Below, piece by piece: positions 51,362 through 60,796 of a stretch of DNA of 64,000 nucleotides; the stretch's first letter is position 1, and every line of letters starts with the position of its first letter. The notes under the pieces are model-generated. The model ran no database searches. It saw only the letters and a program-made list of their open reading frames with translations, and was not told the DNA's origin. The stretch covers positions 17,829 through 81,828 of the forward strand of contig CAYOTO010000013.1 of NCBI GenBank assembly GCA_964406945.1, read 5' to 3'. Source of the DNA: UBA2266 sp964406945 (GTDB lineage Bacteria > Planctomycetota > Phycisphaerae > Sedimentisphaerales > Anaerobacaceae). The translations under genes and the position numbers were made by a program.

Positions 51362-52386
51362 TTTTGCCAACCCACCTCTCTGCTGTATCTGATTAGGAGA
51401 ATCAGAAAGAACGGCCCGCCCAGCAGGGCGGTTACGACTCCGACCGGGAGCTGCGCCGGCGCAACAACTACGCGGGATATCGCATCGGCCGCAACAAGAA
51501 ACCCGGCCCCCGCAATCCCGCTGAGCGGCAGCAACTGCCTGTGATCCGGTCCGAGCACCAGACGCACAGCATGCGGCACGATCAGTCCGACAAAACCGAC
51601 CAGCCCGCTGAGGCTCACCGCCACGGCCGTAACGAATGCGGCTATAACGAACGCCAGCAGACGCATCGACCCCACGGCAATGCCCATGCTGCGGGCATCC
51701 TCATCGCCGAAACTCAACGCGTTGAGGCTCGGGGTTATTAAGAACAGCCCGATCATGCCCGCTATGACCGATCCGGCACCCATCCACAAGACTCTGAAAT
51801 CCGCTTCGGTCACATTGCCCATCAGCCAGAATATCGTCGAAAACACCTTGTCACTCTCAACCACCGACGTCAGGAACATTATTACCGCCGAGAAAAAAGT
51901 GTTTACAACCACCCCGGCCAGCAGCAGGCCGGTCACATGGAACCTGCCGGTCATTCGCCCGATCAGCCAGACCAGCCAGATAGTACCCAGCGCCCCTAAG
52001 AACGCGAATACCGCAATCGGCGATCTCCCCCAGAATGTCCAGCTTACGCCGCTTATCACCGCAATCATCGCACCCAGCCCGGCCCCGCTGGAGACACCCA
52101 GAATGTACGGATCCGCCAGCGGATTGCGCAAAAGCGCCTGAAAAACCACCCCCGAACACGCCAGGGCCGCCCCGACAATAGCCGCCAGCACAACATGAGG
52201 CACCCTCACGTGGACGAATATCGCGTAATCAGGGGATGAAACGCCGTTTTCTCCGATACCTTCGAGCACCCGTTCGAGCGAAACAGACTCCGTTCCGATT
52301 AGCGAGCACACCAGCATGACGGCCAGCAGCACCGCCAGCCCCGCGGCAACTCGCAAAACCAGCTTTTTTCCGGTAAGTCCCGCCAT
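51358..52386 (-). CDS. FecCD/BtuC-family ABC transporter permease
   Basis: 342 residues from the ATG at 52386, overlapping the end of the binding-protein gene. About ten membrane helices are predicted. Family hallmarks: VRVPHVVLAAIVGAALACSGVVFQALLRNPLADPYILGVSSGAGLGA-type region (each motif present), LSFGDEDARSMGIAVG with the EAA-like cytoplasmic loop, and GLVGFVGLIVPHAVRLVLG. It forms the inner-membrane pore of a type II importer for cobalamin or siderophore, energised by the following ATPase. Confidence 0.9.
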   Translation of the reverse strand: MAGLTGKKLVLRVAAGLAVLLAVMLVCSLIGTESVSLERVLEGIGENGVSSPDYAIFVHVRVPHVVLAAIVGAALACSGVVFQALLRNPLADPYILGVSSGAGLGAMIAVISGVSWTFWGRSPIAVFAFLGALGTIWLVWLIGRMTGRFHVTGLLLAGVVVNTFFSAVIMFLTSVVESDKVFSTIFWLMGNVTEADFRVLWMGAGSVIAGMIGLFLITPSLNALSFGDEDARSMGIAVGSMRLLAFVIAAFVTAVAVSLSGLVGFVGLIVPHAVRLVLGPDHRQLLPLSGIAGAGFLVAADAISRVVVAPAQLPVGVVTALLGGPFFLILLIRYSREVGWQK

Positions 52387-52387
52387 T

Positions 52388-53278
52388 TCACTTCTCGAAA
52401 GCACCCGGCATCAGGCATTTTGCAACTATTTCCACACCGTCGCACAGCCTGGGCCCAAGCCTTGATACGGTATCGCCGTCAATGATGCAAATGCGACCTT
52501 TTCTAACAGCCGGCACATGTTCGTAACGACCCCAGTATTCAAGAGCCGCCGCACGCTGCCCCTCTGCCTGCATGCCCATCGTAGGCTCGATTATCACCTC
52601 GACATCGCCCGCAATAACCTGTTCCGCCCCGATGGGCGGGTACTTATGTACCGTAGGGCCGACCGCATTCTCACCGCCGGCCATTTCAATCAACTCATTT
52701 ACAAAAGTATCCCGCCCGGCAACCCTCAAAGGTTCTCTCTGCACGACCCACAGCACGCGAACCCTGCGCTGGCCGCTGACCTTCGCGGCTACAGCGGCCA
52801 GCCTGCGGCGCATCCGGGCTATCAGTCGCTCGGCCTCATCGGCCCGGCCCGTCTCGGCCCCTATCTTCTCGATACCCTCGAAAAGATCAGCCGTCTCTTG
52901 CAGACTCAGGCTTACGGTCCTGTAGCCGATCCGCTCAAGACGCTCGGCCACATCTCTGTGCCTGCCGATATCAAGCGAAAAAACGCTTTGCGGTCGCGCT
53001 GCGATAATCGCTTCGATATTCGGCTGCCAGAATGTGCCTACTTTGCGTTTCTGTGTCGCCGCGGACGGATAGTCGCTGAATGCCGTTACCCCGACAACTC
53101 TATCCCCCAATTCGAGCGCAAAAAGTATCTCCGTCAGGCTGGGAGCCAGCGAGACGATCCCGCCCTCGACCGAGTTTGACGCGCCGACCGCCGCGGGGGG
53201 CGACGGGTTGTCGAATATCAAAAATCCCGCCCCCGTCCAGCAGACTATGAACAACACCAGTAAAAGCCACTTGTGCAT
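52388..53278 (-). CDS. Periplasmic substrate-binding protein, BtuF-like (cobalamin/iron-chelate uptake)
   Basis: 296 residues with a signal or N-terminal anchor (MHKWLLLVLFIVCWTGAGF). It has the helical-backbone metal-receptor fold: GIVSLAPSLTEILFALELGD, VVGVTAFSDYPSAA, GTFWQPNIEAIIAARPQSVF, NELIEMAGGENAVG. The SLAPSxTEILFALxxGDRVVGVT signature is typical of the BtuF side of the family, so cobalamin is the best guess, though cobinamide or haem are possible. Its ATG overlaps the mutL stop (TGATG). No cobalamin riboswitch is seen, as expected for an internal operon gene. Confidence 0.86.
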   Translation of the reverse strand: MHKWLLLVLFIVCWTGAGFLIFDNPSPPAAVGASNSVEGGIVSLAPSLTEILFALELGDRVVGVTAFSDYPSAATQKRKVGTFWQPNIEAIIAARPQSVFSLDIGRHRDVAERLERIGYRTVSLSLQETADLFEGIEKIGAETGRADEAERLIARMRRRLAAVAAKVSGQRRVRVLWVVQREPLRVAGRDTFVNELIEMAGGENAVGPTVHKYPPIGAEQVIAGDVEVIIEPTMGMQAEGQRAAALEYWGRYEHVPAVRKGRICIIDGDTVSRLGPRLCDGVEIVAKCLMPGAFEK

Positions 53279-55092
53279 CAGGTTCTCTTAAACTGCTTTT
53301 CCAGTTCTGTCCACGAAAACTTAATCGTAGTCGGCCTGCCGTGCGGACAGCGATTGGCGAAATCCGTGCCTTCGGCATCGCTGAGCAGTTGCTCGATTTC
53401 GCGATCCTTTAGCCTCTGTCCGGCTTTAATGGCTGCTTTGCACGCCGCCATGTTCAGAACCTCGTCCAGCAGGCTTTCTCCATCCAGCGTCGGGCCCTGT
53501 TCATCGATCAATCCCATCAGTTCACGCATGAACTCCACACAGGAAGCCTTTGAAAGCAGGCTGGGAAAGGCCTGAACCGCTATGGTTCGAGGGCCGAACG
53601 GAACGACGTCTATGCCCAACTTTTCGATCAACTCCGCGTTGCTTTCCAGTATCGCCGCCTCGGCCTCGGTAACCTCGAAACTCTCCGGAATCAGCAGTCT
53701 CTGAGACTGGAGCCCGCTTTGTCGGACCCTGTCCGAGAGCATTTCGTACATAATTCTCTCATGCAGGGCGTGCTGGTCGATGATCATCAGCCCCTCATCG
53801 CTCTGTGCGACGATGAAACTGTCGTGTATCTGCATGAACTTGCGCTCGATATCGCGATCAGTCGCCGAATCGCTTAAGCTCGAATCTGCGGACGCCGATT
53901 CGGCGTCCTCTCTGGCCGGTCTTTGCCCGCCGCCGGTCTCCATCTCGAAGCGCCTTTGTATGTGGGAGGGCTTGTGTCTCTTGAAGAACTCCGCCATTGC
54001 ATCGGCCACTTCCCGGCTTCTGTGACCGGCCCCGGTCGTGCTCACCCGAGGCACCGACCGCACGGGCGAAGGCAGCCGTCCGTGAACGCCCAGATCGATG
54101 CTGAGCAGTTTTTCCCGCAAACAGCCAAGTATCTGTGAATGAACCAGGTTTGAATTGTAGAACCGAACCTCGATTTTCGTCGGATGCACATTCACATCGT
54201 AATCTTCGTACGGCATCTCTATAAACAGAAAGACCACAGCATGCCGGTCGTTCTCAATGCTGCCCCGATAAGCCTCCCTGATAGCATGCGAAACGAACTT
54301 GTCGCGAATAAACCGGCCGTTCAGAAAGACATACTGAAATTTGCTGTTATTCCTGGAAAGGCTGGGCCCGCCTATCAGCCCGTAAATCCGCAGCCCTTTT
54401 TCCTCGCTCTGCACCTCAAGCAACTCTCCGGAAGCATCCGCCGAGAGCATAGGAAACAACTGCCCGATCCTGCGTCTGAGCCCTTCACCTGCGCTTAGCC
54501 TGTAGGATTCCCGTCCATTGTGAGTCAGGACCAGGTCCAGCCCCCCGTTTGCCAGGGCCACCCGCGTAAACTGCTCGCTGATGTGGCCCATCTCAGTATT
54601 TGCGGTTCTTAGGAACTTCCGTCTGGCCGGCAGTTTATAGAATATATCCCGAACCTGGATCGTTGTGCCGTAATCGGCGCTGCAGGGCGCGACTTCACCT
54701 CGCCGGCCGCAGTCTATTTCTACACAATGGGCCTCGTTGCTGTCGGGCTGTCTGCTGACGGCCTTCAGACGCGATATGGACGCTATGCTGGCAAGGGCCT
54801 CTCCACGAAAGCCCAGAGTCGAAATCCCCGCAAGATCCGCCTTTGTTCGCACCTTGCTGGTGCTGTGAGGCTCGAAAGCCCTGGCAAGGTCCTCGGCATC
54901 CATCCCGCAGCCGTTATCGCTGACAGAGATCAGACGCCTGCCGCCATCCTCAACACCGATCGAAACACTCTTTGCACCTGCATCTATGCTGTTTTCCAGC
55001 AGTTCCTTGACTACGCTGGCGGGTCTTTCGATCACCTCGCCGGCCGCTATCATGTTTATCATATTTCGGTCGAGGACCGCTATACGTCCCAT
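53278..55092 (-). CDS. mutL: DNA mismatch repair protein MutL (endonuclease type)
   Basis: 604 residues. The GHKL ATPase domain is complete: NMINMIAAGEVIERPASVVKEL, ELLENSIDAGAKSV, DNGCGMD, STSKVRTKADL and GFRGEALASI. The C-terminal dimerisation domain carries the nicking-endonuclease motif DQHALHERIMYE, with ACKAAIKAGQRL and CPHGRP, the metal-binding set found in species without MutH. So this MutL should nick the strand itself. It couples MutS recognition to repair. Its stop overlaps the start of the BtuF-like gene, giving a mutL-btuFCD-like overlapping operon. Confidence 0.96.
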   Translation of the reverse strand: MGRIAVLDRNMINMIAAGEVIERPASVVKELLENSIDAGAKSVSIGVEDGGRRLISVSDNGCGMDAEDLARAFEPHSTSKVRTKADLAGISTLGFRGEALASIASISRLKAVSRQPDSNEAHCVEIDCGRRGEVAPCSADYGTTIQVRDIFYKLPARRKFLRTANTEMGHISEQFTRVALANGGLDLVLTHNGRESYRLSAGEGLRRRIGQLFPMLSADASGELLEVQSEEKGLRIYGLIGGPSLSRNNSKFQYVFLNGRFIRDKFVSHAIREAYRGSIENDRHAVVFLFIEMPYEDYDVNVHPTKIEVRFYNSNLVHSQILGCLREKLLSIDLGVHGRLPSPVRSVPRVSTTGAGHRSREVADAMAEFFKRHKPSHIQRRFEMETGGGQRPAREDAESASADSSLSDSATDRDIERKFMQIHDSFIVAQSDEGLMIIDQHALHERIMYEMLSDRVRQSGLQSQRLLIPESFEVTEAEAAILESNAELIEKLGIDVVPFGPRTIAVQAFPSLLSKASCVEFMRELMGLIDEQGPTLDGESLLDEVLNMAACKAAIKAGQRLKDREIEQLLSDAEGTDFANRCPHGRPTTIKFSWTELEKQFKRT

Positions 55093-55257
55093 ACTGCATC
55101 CGTCTTAAAAGCTGTTACCACAGAACCCCACCACCGAGGAAAACGCCGGCGACCCCCACTTTTCCGGCCGAACCGACGCCTCCCGGCCGGGCATCGGACC
55201 GGCTATGATACCACAATACCGCCCCGACTCCACCTGAATTTCGCGATTCGGTTTCGT

Positions 55258-56589
55258 TCAAACGAGCTTTCGGCGATTCTCGTAGACCTTTTCAATCGCC
55301 CGGGCAATGTCGTCCATATCGGACTCATCCCCCAGAAGCACGTATTGAGGCATCCAGACCGCCCGCTGACACAACCGATCGTTAGCCGGACATTCGTTTT
55401 CGCGGCGGTACCGTTGGAGCCGTTCCTTTGAAAAAACACGTGTGATGTTTTTTGAATTCAACGCGTCTTCGATAATACCTTCCTTGTTCAATGGCCGGTA
55501 ACCGCTCGAAACCGGCATACCCTCGCCCCGCATCGCATCGAGGAATCGCCCCCGCGAAACGCCGCCGAATTGCTCTTTGTCGTAAGTAAATGCGAACAGA
55601 TGATAAGCGCTTCTGGTCTGGCCATCGTAACCTTTCTGCGCCGTGATTCCCGGCACCTTTTCTATTCTTTCCCGCAGGTACCGAGCATTCTCTTCGCGCC
55701 TGGCCGCGTTTGCCTCCAGGTTCTTCATTTGGCCCATCAGAATCGCCGCCTGGTACTGGGTCATCCGCCGGTTAGTACCCAGAAAAGCGAATCCGCTGCC
55801 TCTCACACTGCCGTAGGATCTGCCGCAATTGGTGAAGCTGTGGCATTTGTCCGTCAGCCGGCTGTCGGCGCCAATTACGGCCCCGCCTTCTCCGCAGGGC
55901 AGATTCTTCGAGTTCTGAAAGCTGAAACATCCCAAGTCGCCCAGAGTTCCGACGTGCCTGCCTCTCCATTCGGCCATGTGGGCCTGGCATGCGTCCTCTA
56001 TGACCTTCAGGCCGTGCTTCTTCGCAATTGCGTTGATCCGGTCCATATCGGCCACGCCGCCCAGAATGTGAACCGGTATTATGGCCCGCGTCTTGCTTGT
56101 GATGCGTTTTTCGACACTGTCCGGGTCTATCTGAAACGTCTCGGGATCAACATCGGCAAAGACCGGTAGGGCGTTAGAGTTGAAAACAACGCTTATCGTC
56201 GCAACGAATGTGTAGGGCGGCACAATCACTTCGTCGCCCACCCCGATATCCAGAACCCGAAGTGCCGTCAGCAGGGCGTTCGTGCCGTTAACCGTCGCCA
56301 TGCAGCCGTTTGCTCCGGTCATTCGCGCGTACTTTTGTTCGAATTCCTCCACGACGTTACCGCGCCCGCGAAACCAGTTGCCGCTTCGCAGTACATCTAG
56401 AACCGCCGCCTCGTCGTTTCTGTCCCAGATCGGCCAGTTTCCGAAGCTCTTGTGCCTTACCGGGCGTCCACCGTGAATCGCCAGCTTTGCCGTACCGTCG
56501 CTTCCGCCTCGAGTCCCCGAAAATGCCGTAAAGGTCCCGACCGAAACCCCTGCAAGAAAACCACGCCTGGACATGCCTGTGCGTTTCAT
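55258..56589 (-). CDS. DegT/DnrJ/EryC1/StrS-family PLP aminotransferase with Tat signal (second copy)
   Basis: 443 residues. The ATG at 56589 is preceded by AAGGAG at ideal spacing; longer in-frame starts lack a site. MKRTGMSRRGFLAGVSVGTF is a Tat signal (SRRGFLA). The aminotransferase body: AIHGGRPVRHKSFGNWPIWD, NGTNALLTALRVLDIGVGDEV, EDACQAHMAEW with the PLP aspartate, and SFQNSKNLPCGEGGAVIG with the Schiff-base lysine. It is a paralogue of the gene at 2483-3844, with the same domain plan. Normally such enzymes work on nucleotide sugars in the cytoplasm; the exported form is unexplained. Neighbours (mutL, gpmI) give no clue. Confidence 0.83.
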   Translation of the reverse strand: MKRTGMSRRGFLAGVSVGTFTAFSGTRGGSDGTAKLAIHGGRPVRHKSFGNWPIWDRNDEAAVLDVLRSGNWFRGRGNVVEEFEQKYARMTGANGCMATVNGTNALLTALRVLDIGVGDEVIVPPYTFVATISVVFNSNALPVFADVDPETFQIDPDSVEKRITSKTRAIIPVHILGGVADMDRINAIAKKHGLKVIEDACQAHMAEWRGRHVGTLGDLGCFSFQNSKNLPCGEGGAVIGADSRLTDKCHSFTNCGRSYGSVRGSGFAFLGTNRRMTQYQAAILMGQMKNLEANAARREENARYLRERIEKVPGITAQKGYDGQTRSAYHLFAFTYDKEQFGGVSRGRFLDAMRGEGMPVSSGYRPLNKEGIIEDALNSKNITRVFSKERLQRYRRENECPANDRLCQRAVWMPQYVLLGDESDMDDIARAIEKVYENRRKLV

Positions 56590-56767
56590 AACAAGCTCCT
56601 TTTTGACAAGAGTAGCCCGTTGTTTCGCTTGGAATTGCACTGTTTCGATGTTAGCGTCAGGCCCGTTACAACTCCAGGAAATTCTATTCCCTAGAAGGGC
56701 CTCGCGCTAAGCGCAGACCACAAGCGCACTTAAAAATATGCCGGTATTTAGTCCGTTCGAGGCCGCC

Positions 56768-58345
56768 TCAGTCCAGTTGCAGCAGACTCCTGCCCGTCAT
56801 TTCTTCGGGCTGGTCGAGTCCCATCATCTCAAGCATCGTCGGTCCCACATCGGCCAACGAGCCGTCCTGACGCAGTTTGCGGCCTTTGTATGCCTCGTCG
56901 AATATGACCAGCGGCACATCTCCGACGGTGTGAGCGGTGTGGGGGTCGTCGGGGCCTTCGTCGGCCATTTTCTCGAAATTACCGTGATCGGCGGTAACTA
57001 CGGCAGATCCGCCCATGGCCTGAACTTTGTCCAGAATCTTGCCCACACACTCATCGACCGCTTCGGCCGCCTTGATCGCCGCATCGAGAAAGCCGGTGTG
57101 TCCGACCATGTCCGGGTTAGCAAAATTGATGACCACAACATCGTACTCATCGGATTCGAGCCGTTCCAGCACCACGTCGCAAACCTCGTAGGCGCTCATT
57201 TCCGGCTTCAGGTCATAAGTCCGCACCCGCGGCGAGGGCACGATCTGCCTGTCCTCGCCCGGAAACGGTTTTTCTCTGTAATCATTGAAAAAGAAGGTAA
57301 CATGTGCGTATTTCTCGGTCTCGGCACAGCGAAACTGCTTCAATCCCAGCGAACTCCAGTATTCGCCCAGGATATTCTTCATCTTCGGGGGCTTTCGAAA
57401 TGCCACCGGCACCGGAATCGAGGAGTCATACTCGGTCATGCATACGAAATAGACGTCCGGCTGCACGGTCCGCGGGAATTCCTTGAAATCCGGCTCGACA
57501 AAGGCCCTTGTAAGCTCTCGGGGTCTGTCGCCCCTGAAGTTGAAGAAAACCACGCCGTCGCCGTCGTCGATGGTCGCAATCGGCGAATCCTCTTCGTCGG
57601 TGATGCAGACCGGCTCAACAAATTCATCCGTTACATCGTTTTCGTAGCTGGCCGAGATAGCTTCCTGCACACTGGCCGCACGGGCGCCCTTGCCGACTGT
57701 CAGGCATTCATACGCTTTCTGCACCCTTTCCCAGCGGCTGTCGCGGTCCATAGCGTAAAAACGGCCCATCAAAGTGGCGATTTTTCCGACGCCGATCTCT
57801 TCGGCCTTCTTCTGTACGTCTTCCAGATAGCCGGCCCCGCTGTCCGGCGGCGAGTCCCTGCCGTCCATAAACGCGTGGATATAGACCTGTTCGAGTCCGT
57901 TGCGCTTTGCAAGTTCCAGCAGGCCGTACAGATGACCCAGCAGCGAATGAACGCCGATATCGCTGCAAAGGCCCATCACGTGCATTTTACCGCCCCGGTT
58001 CTTGACGAAATCGATTAATTTAGCAAACTGCTCGTTCTCGAAGAAGGAGCCGTCCTTGATTGTCTTGCTGATTCGCACCGACTCCTGCGGAACGGTCCTG
58101 CCGGCACCGAGATTCTGGTGGCCCACTTCGCTGTTGCCCATCGTTCCCTCAGGCAGTCCGACGTATTCGCCGCTGGTATGAATCATGCAGTTGGCATAAT
58201 CGCTCATCAGCTTGTCGTCTACGGGGGTGCGGGCCTGTTTAATAGCGTTGAAAGCATCATCCGACGAATCAGGGTTGTAGCCCCAGCCGTCGCGGATAAT
58301 CAGTACAAACGGTCTTTTCGGGAGTTTAACTTCCTTATCTGCCAT
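56768..58345 (-). CDS. gpmI: 2,3-bisphosphoglycerate-independent phosphoglycerate mutase
   Basis: 525 residues, the normal length. LIIRDGWGYNPDS carries the metal-binding Asp, and GTMGNSEVGHQNLGAGR holds the Ser that is phosphorylated in catalysis. Further motifs: HVMGLCSDIGVHS, HAFMDGRDSPP, FYAMDRDSRWERV, FFNFRGDRPRELT, VINFANPDMVGHTG and VTADHGNFEKM, the alkaline-phosphatase-superfamily metal sites. It interconverts 3- and 2-phosphoglycerate in glycolysis using manganese. It stands alone on the minus strand. Confidence 0.96.
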   Translation of the reverse strand: MADKEVKLPKRPFVLIIRDGWGYNPDSSDDAFNAIKQARTPVDDKLMSDYANCMIHTSGEYVGLPEGTMGNSEVGHQNLGAGRTVPQESVRISKTIKDGSFFENEQFAKLIDFVKNRGGKMHVMGLCSDIGVHSLLGHLYGLLELAKRNGLEQVYIHAFMDGRDSPPDSGAGYLEDVQKKAEEIGVGKIATLMGRFYAMDRDSRWERVQKAYECLTVGKGARAASVQEAISASYENDVTDEFVEPVCITDEEDSPIATIDDGDGVVFFNFRGDRPRELTRAFVEPDFKEFPRTVQPDVYFVCMTEYDSSIPVPVAFRKPPKMKNILGEYWSSLGLKQFRCAETEKYAHVTFFFNDYREKPFPGEDRQIVPSPRVRTYDLKPEMSAYEVCDVVLERLESDEYDVVVINFANPDMVGHTGFLDAAIKAAEAVDECVGKILDKVQAMGGSAVVTADHGNFEKMADEGPDDPHTAHTVGDVPLVIFDEAYKGRKLRQDGSLADVGPTMLEMMGLDQPEEMTGRSLLQLD

Positions 58346-58374
58346 AATTTTAGAGCCCTTCTATTCATAAACAC

Positions 58375-58395
58375 GGACGAGGCGGAACCTCGTCC
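58375..58395 (-). other. Perfect 8-bp hairpin in the gpmI leader
   Basis: GGACGAGG and CCTCGTCC flank a 5-nt loop, 29 nt upstream of the gpmI start. No T-run follows on either strand, so it is more likely a transcript-leader structure than a terminator. The rest of the 438-nt gap between gpmI and the TPR gene holds a promoter at 58685 and nothing else I recognise. Confidence 0.4.
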
Positions 58396-58684
58396 TGATT
58401 GCATCAAAAATTTCAATTGGCCGCGTATGGTACACACTCGCTACAGAACTGTCAAATGTTTCGCAGGCTCAACTCGAGTCCAGCCGGAAAGCCCCGCGTG
58501 GTCAGCCAGATACCCATAAATCTCTTTCAGGTATAGACTTAGAGATCCATTGCCGGCGTATGTGTCTGTTATGCTCCACAACAATTTCGGCTACACTTCG
58601 GGCCGTTTTGAGCACTTAGGTGTCTTTTTTGACGGTCAATTGCTTTCAGAGAGTCTGTATGGGCGCGATCCGCCGCATGAAAGG

Positions 58685-58712
58685 TTGACATTCGGTTCAT
58701 CGAAGATATAAT
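58685..58712 (+). promoter_or_regulatory. Consensus sigma70 promoter of the TPR lipoprotein gene
   Basis: TTGACA (58685-58690), 16-nt spacer, TATAAT (58707-58712): both hexamers are perfect matches. Transcription would begin near 58719, about 65 nt before the ATG. Confidence 0.75.
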
Positions 58713-58783
58713 AAACATAGGAGCGGTTAGTGCATATAAAGCACCCTGCGGTCCCCCGTTTGAAGGTTTGGAAAGGCCTGTTC

Positions 58784-59770
58784 ATGTCCAAAACAGTCGC
58801 AATTCGACTGATACCGGCAATTCTGCCAATGCTTGTTTTCTCCGGCTGTGTAGACGAGCAGCGGCGAAAAGACCAGCGATATGAGGCGGTAGAGTTGTAT
58901 ACGGATGCGGTTATGCTGCTCGAACTGGAAAACTCCCAGGTCGCCGTGCAGAAGCTCCGCGACGCCGTAGAAGCCGATCCGGAGTTCGGCATGGCATATT
59001 CGCTGCTGGGCAAAATACACCGGCAAGCCGGCAGATATGAGCAGAGCGCCGCCGCCTACGAGCAGGCCACACAGGTCAATCCCTGGTCATTCACGGATTA
59101 TTACAACCTGGGCCAGGTTTACGCAGCAATGAAGCAGACCGAAAAAGCATACGCCGCGTATGCCAAGGCATGCGAATTAAAGCCCAAGCACCTGTCGGCC
59201 CATATTCTGGCGACAAAGACCGCCTATCAGTTGGACGATTACCAGGCGGCGCTACAGTTCGGCGAAAAAGCAGTCGCAATGAATCCCCGCGATGCTGCGA
59301 TATACAAGATTGTCGGTTCGATCTACAGTTCCAACGAAGATTACCAGTCCGCCATTGACGCCTACAAAAGGGCGCTCGAAATCGAAGGCAACAACTCCGA
59401 CATAATGCTGGCTCTGGCCCTTGCTTATGTAAAAATCGGCCGTTACGGACCCGCCAGGGGGCTTCTTTCGGCCGTAACCAGGATGCAGCCCGACAATGCC
59501 GAGGCCCATCAGTACCTCGGCTACTGCAATCTGCGTCTGAACAACCTCGATACCGCGATCGCCGACTATGTTAGGGCCGTCAATCTGGATAAACGTGACT
59601 GGCGAACGCGCAGAGGCCTGGGTATCGCCTACGTCATGAAAGCGATGAAGACCAACGACAAGCAGCTCAAACAGCGGGCGATACAACAGTGGAGAAAATC
59701 GCTGGAGCTGAAACCCGACCAGGAAAACCGCGAAGCCCTTCTGACTCTCATTCACAAATACTCCCAATAA
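58784..59770 (+). CDS. Tetratricopeptide-repeat lipoprotein
   Basis: 328 residues from the ATG at 58784 (AAAGG upstream); an in-frame start at 58730 would miss the signal. MSKTVAIRLIPAILPMLVFSGC is a lipoprotein signal. The rest is about seven to eight TPR units, e.g. GMAYSLLGKIHRQAGRYEQS, FTDYYNLGQVYAAMKQTEKA, AAIYKIVGSIYSSNEDYQSA and AEAHQYLGYCNLRLNNLDTA. TPR superhelices mediate protein-protein contacts, and an outer- or inner-membrane-anchored TPR protein could scaffold an envelope complex (PilF- or NlpI-like). The partner is unknown. A consensus promoter precedes it. Confidence 0.85.
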   Translation: MSKTVAIRLIPAILPMLVFSGCVDEQRRKDQRYEAVELYTDAVMLLELENSQVAVQKLRDAVEADPEFGMAYSLLGKIHRQAGRYEQSAAAYEQATQVNPWSFTDYYNLGQVYAAMKQTEKAYAAYAKACELKPKHLSAHILATKTAYQLDDYQAALQFGEKAVAMNPRDAAIYKIVGSIYSSNEDYQSAIDAYKRALEIEGNNSDIMLALALAYVKIGRYGPARGLLSAVTRMQPDNAEAHQYLGYCNLRLNNLDTAIADYVRAVNLDKRDWRTRRGLGIAYVMKAMKTNDKQLKQRAIQQWRKSLELKPDQENREALLTLIHKYSQ

Positions 59771-59811
59771 CGGCGACTGCGGCATTGCACCGACTACCGG
59801 GTGTCTGTACA

Positions 59812-60429
59812 ATGCCGCCGAACCAGGCTCCTCGTCGCCGGTATGTACAGACAATGACCGAAAACGAACAAAAACCAATCTCGGAAAACAATGCTGCGGC
59901 CGTTTCCGATTCGCCCGCCAGGGCCGATTCGAGGGCCCATCTGATCTTCTGGCCGCTTGCGGTCGGCGGTCTTGCACTCGATCTGTGGACCAAGACGGCT
60001 GTTTTCGCTTACCTCATGGAACAACCGCACTATGAGAAGCAGATTATCGAGGGTTTTCTCACGCTTGTTCTGGCCGAGAACGAGGGAGCGGCTTTTGGAA
60101 TAGCAACCGGAAAACAGCCCTTACTGGTAGGCGTCTCGGTGCTGGCTCTGATCGCGATAATCGCCTTTTTCCTGCTGGGAAGTGCAAAACAGAGGCTCGT
60201 CCAGGTCGCTATGGGCCTGTTCACCGCCGGGGTGTGCGGCAACTTATGGGATCGCATATTCAACGACGGCGCCGTGCGGGATTTTATCCTGGTCTACTAC
60301 CGCGACTGGAGTTGGCCAGCCTTCAACGTAGCCGACAGCCTGCTCTGCATCGCGGTGGGCCTGCTGGTTATCTCGGCTCTGTTCAGCCCTGACAGGCCTG
60401 ATCGAAAACGTGATCGGCAACAAAAATAG
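59812..60429 (+). CDS. lspA: Lipoprotein signal peptidase (signal peptidase II)
   Basis: 205 residues from the ATG at 59812 (GGGTG upstream); an ATG at 59854 is an alternative. After a hydrophilic N-terminal extension of about 40 residues come four membrane helices (AHLIFWPLAVGGLALDLW, QPLLVGVSVLALIAIIAFFL, VQVAMGLFTAGVCGNLWDR, NVADSLLCIAVGLLVISALF). Catalytic motifs are NLWDRIFNDGAVRDF and FNVADS, holding the two Asp, and NEGAAFG precedes them. It cleaves prolipoproteins, matching the several lipoproteins in this window. The 3' end overlaps the convergent gene by 47 nt. Confidence 0.92.
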   Translation: MPPNQAPRRRYVQTMTENEQKPISENNAAAVSDSPARADSRAHLIFWPLAVGGLALDLWTKTAVFAYLMEQPHYEKQIIEGFLTLVLAENEGAAFGIATGKQPLLVGVSVLALIAIIAFFLLGSAKQRLVQVAMGLFTAGVCGNLWDRIFNDGAVRDFILVYYRDWSWPAFNVADSLLCIAVGLLVISALFSPDRPDRKRDRQQK

Positions 60430-60781
60430 GTGTATTTGATGCAACCCCCAGGGCAATGGCGTCCGAGGGTCTCGAATCAACCTCGACATCCCGCCCGTCC
60501 AGTCCCAGTACGAGTTTGGCATAGAAGGTGTGATTGGAGAGGTCGTTTATTACGATTCGCTTCAGTTGGCCGCCCATCTCATCGATAACCCGCGCCAGCA
60601 GATCATGCGTCAGCGGCCGGGGGGGCACAATGCCCTTCAAACGCCGGTCAATCGCGAAAATCTCCACAATCCCGATTACAATCGGGAAGCTGCGATCTCC
60701 GTTTTTTTCCTTTAGAACGATCACCTGCTGATCGCTCATTTCGTTTATTATGATCCGAGACAGTTCGACTTCCATCTCCAT
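60383..60781 (-). CDS. Bifunctional nuclease (BFN/DUF151) domain protein
   Basis: 132 residues: MEMEVELSRIIINEMSDQQV, FPIVIGIVEIFAIDRRLKG, RPLTHDLLARVIDEMGGQL and DVEVDSRPSDAIALGVASN. These match the BFN domain (the D-S-R-P-S-D-A-I-A-L motif is its hallmark). Plant members have RNase/DNase activity; bacterial function is poorly known and may be regulatory. It starts 15 nt after valS on the same strand, so it is probably read from the valS transcript. Confidence 0.88.
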   Translation of the reverse strand: MEMEVELSRIIINEMSDQQVIVLKEKNGDRSFPIVIGIVEIFAIDRRLKGIVPPRPLTHDLLARVIDEMGGQLKRIVINDLSNHTFYAKLVLGLDGRDVEVDSRPSDAIALGVASNTPIFVADHVFDQACQG

Positions 60782-60796
60782 ATCGCACCACCTTTC

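Noticed and set aside
58441..58588. 49-codon open frame on the minus strand between gpmI and the TPR gene
   Set aside because: Its peptide looks protein-like, but it has no start with a ribosome binding site, no similarity I recognise, and this length is expected by chance.
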